Of a DNA stretch of 23,497 bases, positions 1 through 12,300 are shown in pieces. How positions within the stretch are numbered: the stretch's first letter is position 1; the number at the start of each line of letters is the position of its first letter. The stretch is from Plakobranchus ocellatus. Taxonomy: Eukaryota > Mollusca > Gastropoda > Plakobranchidae. The stretch spans positions 1,233,946 to 1,257,442 of the forward strand of contig BLXT01005793.1 of the NCBI GenBank assembly GCA_019648995.1, read 5' to 3'. A model generated the notes under the pieces. The model had not been told where the DNA came from. It made no database searches and saw only the letters and a list, made by a program, of their open reading frames with translations. Made by a program: the position numbers and the translations under genes.

Positions 1-2028
1 AAAAAAAAGGAACCGAAAGATGGAAAAAATACAGTGAATGAACCTGTGTATAGATGAATAGAAAATATATAAATTACTTTTTGTTTGATAATCTAAGCTA
101 AGAAAACCCACAACCAATAGATACAGCAAATTACGTCTATATGACACATCATTAACAAGTTGCTTTTTTCCCCCCCAAAAGACCCCAAGCAAACAGTAAA
201 TGCAAGTAGGATTAGGACCCAACATTGCAGTCTTTTTTCAAGCAACTTACCAGTAAATAATCAACTTCAAAAGAGAAACCAGCAAAAAAGATGATAAAAC
301 ATGTAAATAGAAGTAAAAAACAGGGCACCTGGGGTACAATTTGTCAAAATATTATGTGAGCATAATCCCATTGAAGCAAAAGTATTTAAACTTAAATGAG
401 GCAAAGAAACAATTTTTATTACTAAAAAGATGAACAATGGGAGAGCAAAAGGTGAAGAAAAATCATCGTTTTTCTAATGTAAAAAAAAAAGGAAAGGAGG
501 TGAGTTGCAAAATGCCTATTTGATTTGAATCCTTAACAAGCAGACATTTCTTGAGACTTGAATGAGGACAACATTAAGGATTAGGGAATTGGTAAACCTC
601 ACGTGTATATAAATATATATAAATATCACCAAGCCCTTCACAAAACTGAGATTCTGATGCTTGAGAAGAAAGCCTCCCAATGAAACATGGGTGGGCATTG
701 GTAGCCTGCTTGGCTATCACACTAAAGGAAACTGTTTTAAAGATTCTTCATTCTGCAACAATTTATAATCTTAATTTTCTCGATCAATACTTCTTTTTCT
801 TTAAAAAGAATAAAGGATATATTTATTGGAGATAGAGAGTGATAAAAGATTAAGAAAAATTTCAAATTGTTGCTCTACCTCAAGATCACAAAATCCATCA
901 GTATGGCTTCACACATGCATGGTTTGAGGAAAAAAAAGCCTCCTTTTTACAAGCTATAAAACAGCTGACAAAAAGAGAGCCTTTACCCCCATAGCAAAGC
1001 TGAAAATAGTTTAATTAAAAATGTCAACAAATTATCTTCATATATTAGACAAACATACTTGACTGATTTTTTTCCAAAAAAAAAAAAAAAAAAACCAGAA
1101 AAAGAAGAGAAAATAGTCGGAACAGGTTAGTCATACATAAACAGTCTGAGTATTATCTGGTTAGTGAGGTCAGTTTAACACAAATATAATGTGAATAAGT
1201 ATCATTATATGAGGACTTTCAGGGCAAATCACATATTGTTTTGAAAATTATGAGGAAAAAGTGTCAATTATTGTGTCAATACTTTCAAATATTAAATAGT
1301 TTGTGGATAGCTTAGGTTTTGGTACACACAGATGGAAGAAGAAAGCATTCAAAATTCATTACAATTATACATGGCATTTGAAGCACCTGTAACCCTTCAC
1401 ACTAGAATCTTGTAAAAATTTACACCCAGCTGAAGTACCAAATGAATAACAAAAAAGGCCTAGGTGCTATATGGGTAAATGTAGTGCAATTCAGATGCTC
1501 AGATGAAGAGTAACTCCATAGATTTAGCATTGAGTAGCATAGACCTCTACGCTTTATTTTTGTGCTTGTATTGTAATAGAAGCAAAAAGAAAAAAAGATA
1601 AACATACATATTCTACATGCATACCTATCTATGTAAACTGGGGAAAAAAATGGAAAAAAAAATTTTACAGAGATAAAATTGGAACAGAAACTTGCACAAG
1701 TTATAGAATAAATCTCATGATTCATAATTAGTTCCTGGATCAAATGCAACTTCATATTCAATATTATAATGAAAAACAATAAATAACCAAAAAAATCACA
1801 ATGATTTCTTCAGATCTTCAGATATCATATATTCACAAATTTGGGCATATGCATGTAATTGTACTTGTGATTTCTTGTCATCAAAAAGATAAAATTCATG
1901 TCATATAAATTAATATCCATTTCATTTAACTGTTCAATGTGAAAAATTATTCTTCTGTATTGAAGTCTTAATTTATTGCACAAAAGGCGACTGAGATAAA
2001 TTACAGTTTATAAGGCAAAAATTCTTTT

Positions 2029-2070
2029 TATTTTTATTTATTTATTTATTTATTTATTTATTTTTTTTGT
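2029..2070. repeat. (TTTA)n microsatellite
   Basis: A run of about nine TTTA units followed by a T tract. On the minus strand it supplies overlapping AATAAA hexamers. On the plus strand it is ATTTA-rich. Confidence 0.9.
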
Positions 2071-3821
2071 CGCTTTGCTTGATTACTTGCTCATTCATTT
2101 GATAAATCAAAAGTTGACACATAAAATCAGCACATATATATAATTATATACATCATTTGAAAAACTGTCAGTATAATGCCACGGTAAAACGGCATTAAAA
2201 AAGAACTTCAGCTGAAAAATAGTTGTGTTCAGCATATCAATCAAAATTGAGAGATCCTTTATTTACACTGATGTACATTTTTTTCTTTTCCAAGACATTT
2301 CACAAAAAAGGTAATTTTGCTGCATTTATGCAAATCAGTTATCTTTTTCATTTAAATTTATTAATTTTTTGGTCTTTCTTAAGTTACAGCTCTATAAAAA
2401 AAAAAAAAATACTGCATGTTCCTGAATCAAATTGATAATGTCAAAGATTTTAAAAGTAAAGATGAAGCCCTCAGAGTTTTTGCTATTTTTTGGGGTCATG
2501 TTCATTTTCTAGTTGACTGCCCTCAACCACAGGGCGGTGATTTTATAGGGTATGAGCATTGGAAGAAACTCCATGGGTGTAAGTGTCCAATAAAGAACTT
2601 GATGCTTTTTTTTCTTTTTTTTTGCTTTATTTAATCTTTTTCATCAAATTCCCACATTTTATATTGAAAGGCCTCAAATTTGAAACTGAGGCCTTACCAA
2701 TTTCTTCTCTATTGTTTACAATCATTTTATGTGGGTCACGTATAAAACTAAGGGTTGTAATTCATTCTGTCCATGGCTTAAATGGAGAGAAATCAAACTT
2801 TACTTATACAAGTTAAATTGAATAGAATGTATCATATCCAAAGTGTTTGTGTATGCCTTTAAAGCCATTGATATTGCATTGAAATTGCAAGAGATTAAAT
2901 GAAATTAGGAAGGTGGAATTCAGGAATTAATTTATATTTCGTTTATAGGTAGGTAGGTCAGGAATGCTAAGGGATGTATAATGTATAGTACGATCAAAAA
3001 GAGAATGATCACAAATGTTATTTGTAAAAGTATCATATGTACAAAAGACAAAGAAACACCAAGACACCTCCTTTTTAGTTTGCATTCAAACAAAAGTTGA
3101 GGAATCAATATAACTTATCTAAAGCAAAATAAACAAAATGATAACCTTTGGTGAATAAGTCCTTATCTACATCAATTGTATGTAAATATACATATACACA
3201 CACATATGTATATAGCATGCATCAATAGATGGTCACAAGTATTTTCCTGATACTAAACTAAAGCTGAGAACATCATTTCACAAGCACTAAGGCAAACATA
3301 TTTCTTGACATATCTGGGATCATACGCAAATGTTTTGCAACCAAACTTAAAGTGCTAGAATTTTCTATTCTTGTCAACGATGATCATTAGTTTTTATATG
3401 CTCTTAAAATATTGTTTAAAGGAAACAAACTAGCATGAAGTTCAGCACCATATTATGTTATAATGAGTAAGATATTACACAATCAACTGTTGAGAGAAAA
3501 TAAATTTTAAGGTTTCCTTTTTTTTCCACATCTCTTTTTTAAAATGCAAAGTCCCCATAATCTCTGCTTTGAATTAACAAAATTGTACCCAATTTTCGCT
3601 ACTGCAAACCTTACAAAAAGATGTTCCAAGCTGTATTCATTGTTTAAATTTCTCAGAATGCCACGCCTACTCATTTGAATTAGCATGAGACACATTGCAT
3701 CTGCTTCTAGGGATTCATAAAATAATTTACCACTAAGAGGGAATTTGTAAAGTCATCAATATTTTCTCTCTCTTCTTTGCATTTTTTTTTTACTTTTACT
3801 TTTCTTTTTTCTTTTTTTTTT

Positions 3822-3843
3822 GGGGGGGGGGGGGGGGGGGNNN
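3822..3843. repeat. Poly-G run abutting a 3-N assembly gap
   Basis: A T-rich tract passes into 19 G then NNN. With the poly-C at the window end this looks like contig-end sequence, so local length is unreliable. Confidence 0.85.
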
Positions 3844-4556
3844 CAAGCTAACTTGCCTTGAAATCTTCAGCAACCTTTTCTTGTAAGCCATTTAAATTCA
3901 AAAGTCCATCACTGATGCCCTTGCCACACATGCGTCTAAAAGTCTTAGATCAGCTTATACTATTCAGGCTCAAGCATGAAAGCACCAAAAAATGGCTTTT
4001 AAAAAAGTATACAGTGGAATCCTTTTGAAAATATAATTAATGGGAATATATCTTAAACAGACTTTAATTCTAAACTAAAAGGGTCTTAAAAAGACTATAT
4101 ATGTGTAGCAGCCCCACAAAATGAACTGATCTGCAGTTTTGCGTGAATGACTTTAAATAAAAACTATTTATTAACAAGAGGTATGAAAACTTTTCATTTT
4201 GTATATGTAGAGGACTTTCTACAGACATGCTACGACTTTCTGTACAAATAAGCATTGCAAATTTGTACTTTTTTAGCAATGTTGTAGGTCTGCAACTCAT
4301 TTTGCAGGACAGCCATACATATTACACCTACTAATTTCCAACTCATTCTTTTTGGCTTATAGAGGTCCCTCTCTATCTGGTGAAGACATTTTGTTGGGCT
4401 TGATATTATGATTTCCCTTGCCAGAAGTAGCCTGATGGTTTAAAAAAATTTCATAGATAGGATGAGTGTTGACAGAGAACACAATAGAGGTATACATTCT
4501 CCCTGCAACCAGTAAAATTTTTACAAATGAAGTTTGTCTTTAAAAGTCACAATTTC

Positions 4557-5066
4557 AGTCTGTTAAGGTAAACACAGTATGAAAGTAAATAAACATGTTT
4601 TAATTATTTGAATCTTCCAGTGAATAGAAGCAATGTATCAAAGAAAGATGATCTCTTGTCTATTATGCAGTAAAAATATGTGTGGCAAAGTGCATTTTGC
4701 CTTACAGCTGATCTTAATAAGAGGTTTGTTTCGTTTTTTGTGCCTAGCCAGTTCACAACAAGGTGATCTCAGGCTTTCAGGCCAGGACGCCAGTAGCAAG
4801 GCTCAAACCTCAACTAAAGGGTCACTGCAGATATCAGGGCAAATACGCTATCCAATGCCAATCCAAATGAGAAAAGGCCACAAACCACAGATAATGTTTG
4901 AGTATAAAAAGTACATAGAAGATTTGAAAAATTGAGTCTTTTAAGGTAAACACAGTATTGAAGCAAATAAACATGTTTTCAAGTCTAATGTTTTGATCAC
5001 TCCTTTGAGGAGAAGAATGATGTCATGAAAGATAAACTATGTGTGGCCAAACCTTTTACTGATCCC
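4557..5066. repeat. Diverged tandem duplication, 378-bp offset
   Basis: The first 45 bp of each copy (4557-4601 and 4935-4979) match at about 41 positions, including TTAAGGTAAACACAGTAT and AAATAAACATGTTTT. Similarity continues with indels to about 4715 and 5066 (ATATGTGTGGCAAAG against CTATGTGTGGCCAAA, then CTGATC). A 100-codon plus-strand frame lies between the two strong blocks but is not recognisable. Confidence 0.75.
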
Positions 5067-6641
5067 AATGACTGAAGTCCACAAAGAATAGGTAATTAAA
5101 AAAAAAGGTACTAAGACTCTTTTGATTTAGCTATTTTATTAACATGCTATTTTCAAACGTTTTACAAGATTTTTTTGTATTTTCTTAGGCCTACATAACT
5201 AAATTGTGATGGTTGTTCTCTTATTCTAGATAGGCAATGGAAGTGCCTGTTTCCATGAACAACAGATCTCAAACAGGCCATATGCCAGTTTGCTGTGATT
5301 TAAAAAAAAAACAAAAAACCCACAATTCTTCAAAGAAATAGCAAGCAGAAACTTTGCCTAAAACTTACATCATTTAATTTTGTGTGGTGCTACCACAAGA
5401 TGATATTGTTTGTGTTTAGAGCAAGACAGAAATATGCTTTTTCAATTTAATTTCCATCTGAATGTTGAATGATATCAAACACCACCAGCCTTATCCAAAT
5501 AAAATAAGATAACTTTAGTTTCAACTGGTAAAAATCAAACATGCCCTTCAGGGCTTACTCTAGCCACAATATGTTTTATTTGTGACAATGGTTGATAACC
5601 CACGGCCCCAACATGGAGATATTCAACTTTCAGTAAACATTTTGCATGGGCAGTATAATGTATTTTCAATTGGTATTGTGATGGAGGAAATAACTGTTTG
5701 AAATGTCTATAATGATACAGATGATTGTGGCTTTTAACTCTGATATATATTTAGTAACCACTCAAAATAAATTATTGAAAATCAAAATCAAAACAATTTG
5801 GTCTATATTATGATAAGATGCAAAATGATAAAATGTCTTTAAAAGCGTAGCAAGGAAATATTGAATTGGTGGGAAAAGGAGGATAATACTAATCAATTGA
5901 GAAGGAAGACAAGGTAAAATACTTTTTTTATCAAGCTGTACAGTAGCTGTATTCTGTAACAAATAGCAATAGTGGCAAGTTTGAGACAGAGTAAGAAATT
6001 ATGAAAATTCAAAATATGCTTAAATGTTTGAGGGGGATGTCCCCTGCAATCTGCATACAAACCATCACTGTAATGGAACTAAAGGATAAAAAAAAAGGTA
6101 TTTACAACAGCTTTAACAAAAGAAAAATATTGTTTGGGATGATATTCAATCTTATTATCAAATGGTATTAATTTTTAAAATCTAGCAAATCAAGAGAGAA
6201 TATGTGGTGTAATGAAGTGGAGAAAAGACAAAAAAAGTCCCAACAGGTAGTTTTTTAAGCTGGCCTGCACCATAGGGATATTTTTTTTAATTTACATTTT
6301 GTTTTAGAAAGACAACTGTTTCGTGTATATGGAAAATGCATAAAACTACATAGTCCTTCACAAAAACAGTCTCTATATTGCATATACTATTTTTGAGAGG
6401 CTTATATATTTTTTTAAAATGTTCCTGTCATAACATGACTCCACTATTTTCTGAAAAAAAAAGTATTTTTTTCATATTTCTACATGCAAAATAGCTGGAA
6501 GCTGTGTAACCTATCTGCAAACAAAATTATTTAACCGTAACAAGTTAGCCATAAAATAGCCATAAAAAATATAAATATAAATGTGGATAACAATCTAAAA
6601 AAAAATTAGTTTGCTGTATTTAAATATAGTTTTTTCTGTTT

Positions 6642-6719
6642 GTTTAAGAATTTAATACATTAGAAAAGCTGTGACAAAATGCTTAAGAATTTAATCTATT
6701 GGAAAAGCTGTGACAAAGT
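6642..6719. repeat. 39-bp tandem duplication (two copies)
   Basis: Copies at 6642-6680 and 6681-6719 match at about 34 of 39 positions, sharing TTAAGAATTTAAT and GAAAAGCTGTGACAAA. Confidence 0.85.
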
Positions 6720-8946
6720 AAAATATTGATTTCAGGGGTAAAAGTAATCAAAACATGAAAAAAAATATAATACCATAATACGTAAAGAAGTATCACAAAA
6801 TTAATGCACGCAATGTGATAAAGCAAACCAAGAGTTTTCTAAAACAAAATATTCACTCAAATTCACAGCCATGTTCAAATCTCACAAGTGTTTGAGTCTA
6901 GTAAAATTCAGATCAATAATCAATAAATAGCATAACAATGTCAACAATACTTTCTACAATTCAACATCTACTGAGCTTTTAACATTAACATCATAATTTC
7001 CATCTGCAAATTTTAAAGCAAATTTATTGTTAAAAATATTTTTTCCACACTTTTTTTTTTTGCTTAATATTTGAATAGACAAGACTTCAAGAGTAAACAC
7101 CCAAGGAGCACATTACCAGACAAAAATTTAAAGTATTGAACCAGACAAAATAAGGGTTATTATAAAATTCATTTGAAGAAATGGTTGCTAGAACAAAATT
7201 AAGGAGATGAAATGACAAAAAGATTATCACTGCCAGCTAAAATTGTAAGTATGTATTGATACTAGTCCTAATGAATGGGATGTCATCTACAACACTTTTC
7301 AAGAAAAAGAAATTTAATTTCTTATTTTTCTCTTCTTACAAGTGCTTTTTTTTAATTGCTTAGAATCAACATAGCTTTATTCAGTTCTCATGATTAAAAC
7401 CTCATAGAGAAAAGTTTCAGTATGTTTTAACTTCAGACTGATCCAAAGTAGTCTACAGACATATTTGTAGTGTTAAACTTATAAAACGAGGTAAAGTTGC
7501 TTTACAAACAAACAAAAAAAAAATCCGAAAATACTAGATGTATAAAGCATTTGCTTTAAATATATTTCTACAAATGTTTGAAACAAAAAAAAAAATTCTC
7601 TTTGAATTCATTTCAGTGAAACATAATTTTTGTTTTGCATTTACTTAGTGTATCAATACTAATTATCTTGTTTTTGTTGTGTTTTTTTTTTTCCATTTAA
7701 AATATTGCACATACATTGTTGAAAATAAAATTTCCTTCTTTAAAACATTGCAACATCATCCTCAAAATAATTTTAAAGTTTTATAAAAGCATGTGGCTGA
7801 TAAAAGAATATTTTCACAAATGTTTTCTTTTTGACTTGCAAATAAATGAAAAGTTTTTAAGAAAACCACAAAGCAAGTACTAGCTTCTTTCTGTAACTAA
7901 AAAAAATAAATTGCACCAACTACGTCCATTGTGCAAAATTATTTTCAAATGAAATAAGGGCTTTACATAAGAGAAAAAAAAAAGCATTTATAGGAGGACA
8001 ATTTTTTTTGTGCAAAACTGATAATTAAAAGTTAACTTCCTTTAAAGAAAAGGCTTTTGATAAGCCTATAAATAATAATGATTTCTTTATACTGCTAAAA
8101 CTATATGGCACTTTTGTATTGCACTTTGGTAAAGTTATACATCATAGAGGGAAAAATTATGCTCACTCTTTATAAGTACAGTTATGCAAATAATATAAAA
8201 AATAAATAAACAATATTTCAATTTACGATTGCTGTGATTTGCACTTTAATCAAAATCATTTTTCATTGTTTTAAAGGTTTGTGGTTTTTTTTTCAAAAGA
8301 AGCCAAGTTTCTGAGTCACGAATGGCAAACGAACGAAAAAAAAGTTGAAGATAAAAATATTTATTCTCTTCATAAAACAATGTGGCAAAAATTTCAGGGA
8401 GACACTGAAGCACCAGAAAACAGAATTATATGATTCAAGGATTTCTTTTTTTTTTTTTTTTCAGGATCTAGAAATGAACCTATTTCAAATGTACAAACTT
8501 ATCAAACTCAGGGATAAAAAAACAGTTAAAAATGAAAACTGAAAAATTAAAACAAGGGGTGCCTTGGGAACAGGATATGCCTTATTTAATCATTTCTCAG
8601 TTGAGTGAGTCTCCTATTTTAAATATTGTAAATACACTTCTTTCTTTTTTTCCATGCACAAAAAAAAAAAAAATTGAACAGGTAATCCATTGTAGAAAAC
8701 ACACACCTATTCTTGTTGCTCTTATTATTATCTGATAACAACATATGCAGCTGTCATTTAATGGGCTTGACACAAAACTTTTATGCTGATTTTCTTATGT
8801 GTGAAAAGTTATCGAAATACCAAGCTCTTTGCACACATATCATGGATGTAGAAGTTCTTGTCTTGACTTTATGAATATTACTATAATTCCACTAGGAAAT
8901 CTCTGCAATCACCACAACCAAATTTCAGTATATTTGTAGTCTTTTT

Positions 8947-8952
8947 TTTATT
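8947..8952 (-). promoter_or_regulatory. AATAAA poly(A) signal candidate just after the stop
   Basis: Minus-strand AATAAA lies about 18 nt beyond the SARM1 stop codon. Using it would give an extremely short 3' UTR. Another AATAAA is at 8360-8365 and many more lie downstream, so the site in use cannot be chosen from sequence. Confidence 0.3.
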
Positions 8953-8970
8953 TAAACTTTTTTCATGCAC

Positions 8971-9337
8971 TCATGAGAATGTCACAGTGCCTGGGGCTGG
9001 AGCCGAGGTTTCTTCAAGGCACTGGGAAGGATTTCTCAAAGGACTGTCGGGAGGGACTTGTTGGTAGTAGTGCTGATCTGGACAGGTGCTCTGCAATGAG
9101 GTCACCGAGGTCGAGACATAAGGTGGAACAGCTGCTGGGTACTGAGAGTCCAAACTGCCATGGAGCGATGGTAAAGATGGTGAGGTGTGTGGGTACTGTG
9201 GTTCCCCACCCACGTTGCTGTGCATGGATGACATGGATGGAGAGGACAACTGCTGCTGCTGGGAGTGTCTGCGACCTTGGCGACGGAGGAAAGTCTCTAA
9301 TTTCTCAACACAGGCATCCTGGTACTCATGAACCCAT
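8971..9337 (-). CDS. SARM1: SARM1 coding exon 13: TIR end and C-terminal low-complexity tail
   Basis: Residues 868-989 and [20 protein letters not shown] is the last TIR helix (human WSHEYQEATIEKIIRFL). Residues 892-989 form a tail with a QQQQ run, many Ser-Pro and Pro-Tyr pairs and no domain I know. Human SARM1 has only a short tail after this helix. Base composition here is clearly more GC-rich than the non-coding DNA on either side, consistent with coding to the stop. The 124-codon frame on the opposite strand is a shadow. Confidence 0.93.
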
Positions 9338-12300
9338 CTGCAATTGAAAACAGAAGTAATATCAATATAAAATGGAAATCTCAGTCCACAATATTTTCGT
9401 AACAAATAGTTCTAAAAGATCAATCAGACAAGAGGGGTAAATTTTTGAAAAAGTGTATCAATGCAAACCAGGATGTCTATCATAAAAAAAAATCTGAAAA
9501 AAAAAATTCTTCCAATACAGTATAAAGACTAGGATTAATTTTATAAACACAAATTCATAATTAATCCAAAACAGTTACAGGCAAGAGAGATGGAGAAAAA
9601 GAACAACTTCTGAGGTTTCCCCTAAAAGATATTGCCTTACATATTTTTTTTTCTGAAATGCCAGACAGTTTCATTTATTTGCTAGTCCTTTCACAGACAA
9701 TGAAATTAGTAAACGTCAATTATTCTTCAAACTAAGATAGATAACATCCAAGGTTGATATACAATTACCATGCTATATATTAAATGTCAATAATGTTAGA
9801 TCCCTGTCATCACCCATATACCATCTGTACTATTTGTGTGGGACTTGACTTGAACTTTCACCCTTTTGTCAATATCACTTTTCCAGTAATAACCTTTCTA
9901 GTTACGAAAAAATGAGTAGTCACTAATCATTTGAGGTTCTCACCGAACACTGTTAAACCTGACAACCCCTCTCATATCAGCAGGAATCTTCTCTAATGGT
10001 GGCCACTCAAAGTTATCAATGATGGGTACAATGTTGCAGTTGGTCTCCAGGGCAGCCACAATCTCCTTGTGTACCCAGTCTTCTTGGCCATCATCTCCTG
10101 TACATGTTAGGACACAGAAGAAAAACAATGATTTTTATCAGAAAAGGCACGGCTGCCAACTTGAAGAATTCAGCTTTGTACTATTGAACTCTCATGTTAC
10201 TAATTTACAAAGTATTTTGGTACTAGTGAACACATTAACCGACAAAAGTATAGAGCTCTTAAATCAATCAAAATAATTGGCTCCAAGCAAAAAAACATAA
10301 ACATGCTGTATCTAAATTTAGAGACTTTGTGAACATTGATATAATTTGATGCTTATCAAAACTTCAAAAGTCAATCTTTTCTCAACATACACTTTAATGC
10401 TGATAAATTAACATAGGAATAGATCAAATAGATTGTATTTTCTAAGAGGCAAGATTTCAATTTTTCCTATCTGATTTCAGTACCAGATACTGAAGTAATT
10501 TGGTTCCTCTTTCAGTAGTATATACTGAAATCAGAAGTGGTTGGCACATCTAAAAAAAAATAATGCTCATATTTTCAGTTGTGAATCTTCAACTGATGGC
10601 AAGAATATTAACAACACTCTCCAAGTATCACAATGCAGCACCAAACATCACAAAATGCAACAAAATGATACATAATATCACACAAAGAACATGAAATTTA
10701 AAAAAAAAAAAATAGGACAAAGAAAGGAACATGAAGCATATTTTTTCTTTTTTTAACAAATATGCCATTAAAAAAACAAAACAATTTTTTCCACCTTTTT
10801 CCACAGGGAAAAATTCCTGTGCTATGAGTGTTTACCTAAACATCTGTCAAGAGCATCAGGGGTGAGAATGAGCACAAAGTGGCTGGACATCTGGATGGAT
10901 AACAGTAGATTCTCATCAAATTTGCCAGCACGTAGCCGATCAATGTCCAGAAAAACTGAGAAGCCTTTAAGCTGAAGGTGAACTTTTAGAAGGCTGTTTT
11001 GAGGATACAAAAAAGTTTGCAATCGAAGGTGTCAAAAAATTTGCATTACGATGGGCAGTTTATTAATTAAGGCAATATTTGATGCCGATGAAGGTTTTAG
11101 TTTTCCCTAATCATAGTTTACAGACCAGAAACTTTTATTTTGAAGCTTGCAATCTAATCAAAAGTAGAATTATCAAGTTAGAATCTTTCCAGATTTCATA
11201 TTATTCAGATAAAATTAGTGAGAGTAAATTGAAAGTTCAACTAAAAGCACATTATTTAATCAAAAACAAGAAATTAACAGCAGTACAAATTGTGATAAAA
11301 ATCAATGACATGACTAAAGAGGTACGTTTGAGTCATATTTTAAGTGACACAGAGAATATGATGTATAGCCAAATAGAAAACCGGCTGTAAGTCAAAATTG
11401 TTTGAAAAATGCTAAACCTTTGAAAAATTGAAATCTTCTATAATCTTAATATTAACATAAGACATAAAGTCCTTATAATTATGTTGACACTAATATAAGC
11501 TAACTGGATTAAAAACGTTCTACTATAAATGAAAAAAAAAAACCTTATGATGACACAAAACTCTGTGTGAAATCATTTTGATAACAGGCTGCATATCATG
11601 TGTCTTCAAAATTGCCAAAACTTCTAAATTTCACTTAACTTCACTTTTATATTTCTTGAATCCAGGATGCATCATTTGCAAATGGAAATAGAGGCAACTT
11701 ACTTTCCTCCCCATATTTCTTCTTGAATTTGCTTCTTCATAATATTGTGAACGCCTGAATATATGTAGTTCTTTGACAAAAGTTTAAAGTTTTATCAATG
11801 GTAATGCAATGCAAAAAAAAGTAAATAAATAAATAAATAAAACGATAATTAACTTGCCATAAATCACACAAAGCCATATGACAAAAAACAATTCAACAGA
11901 TTTTCTGAAATGCCAAATTTTCATTACATTCCTCAGTCTAAAAGAAAAACAAAGCTATCCTCTGAATATGCCGCCCTATTTCAGAAGTCATAAAAAAAAA
12001 AAGAAAAAAGGGAGAGGAAATGTAAAAGATGTGTAGTAACCTTGCTAACTGAGATCCACTGGAGCGTCTGTAGCAGATGAAAACATCAATAGATCGTAGG
12101 GAGCTCAGGTTGATGCTGAGGCTCGGATCTGTTCCACATGGCAGGCTGGGTAGGCTGGGAGTCTCAGGGGTGACCAGATCTGTGTGAAGGAGGAATTGAA
12201 AGGGTGTAAATCAAAAGCAAAGTGGTTCACACATGCAAATAGCACTTGTATTCTCATTACAAACGTAAAGTTGTACAAAATTATTTTAAATGAGAAAAGA

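Larger units (their letters stand above)
1..8946. other. SARM1 3' flank / possible long 3' UTR, no coding gene seen
   Basis: About 8.9 kb of very AT-rich DNA with many homopolymers. Open frames here are short (up to 119 codons), rich in Phe, Ile, Lys and Leu, and match no family I recognise on either strand. I see no tRNA or rRNA. The region may be 3' UTR of SARM1, intergenic DNA, or partly the 3' end of a convergent plus-strand gene to the left. Confidence 0.6.

Noticed and set aside
1420-1779. 119-codon minus-strand frame rich in Phe and Ile
   Set aside because: Composition reflects AT-rich DNA; the membrane-like look is not supported by any family resemblance.
4633-4935. 100-codon plus-strand frame between duplicated blocks
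   Set aside because: No recognisable domain; similarity between the flanking copies includes indels that do not keep frame, so coding is unlikely.
8973-9347. 124-codon plus-strand frame opposite the last SARM1 exon
   Set aside because: Antisense shadow of a clearly coding exon; its protein resembles no family.
11079-11390. 103-codon plus-strand frame in intron 10
   Set aside because: AT-rich, no known motif, lies in an intron that splices cleanly without it.
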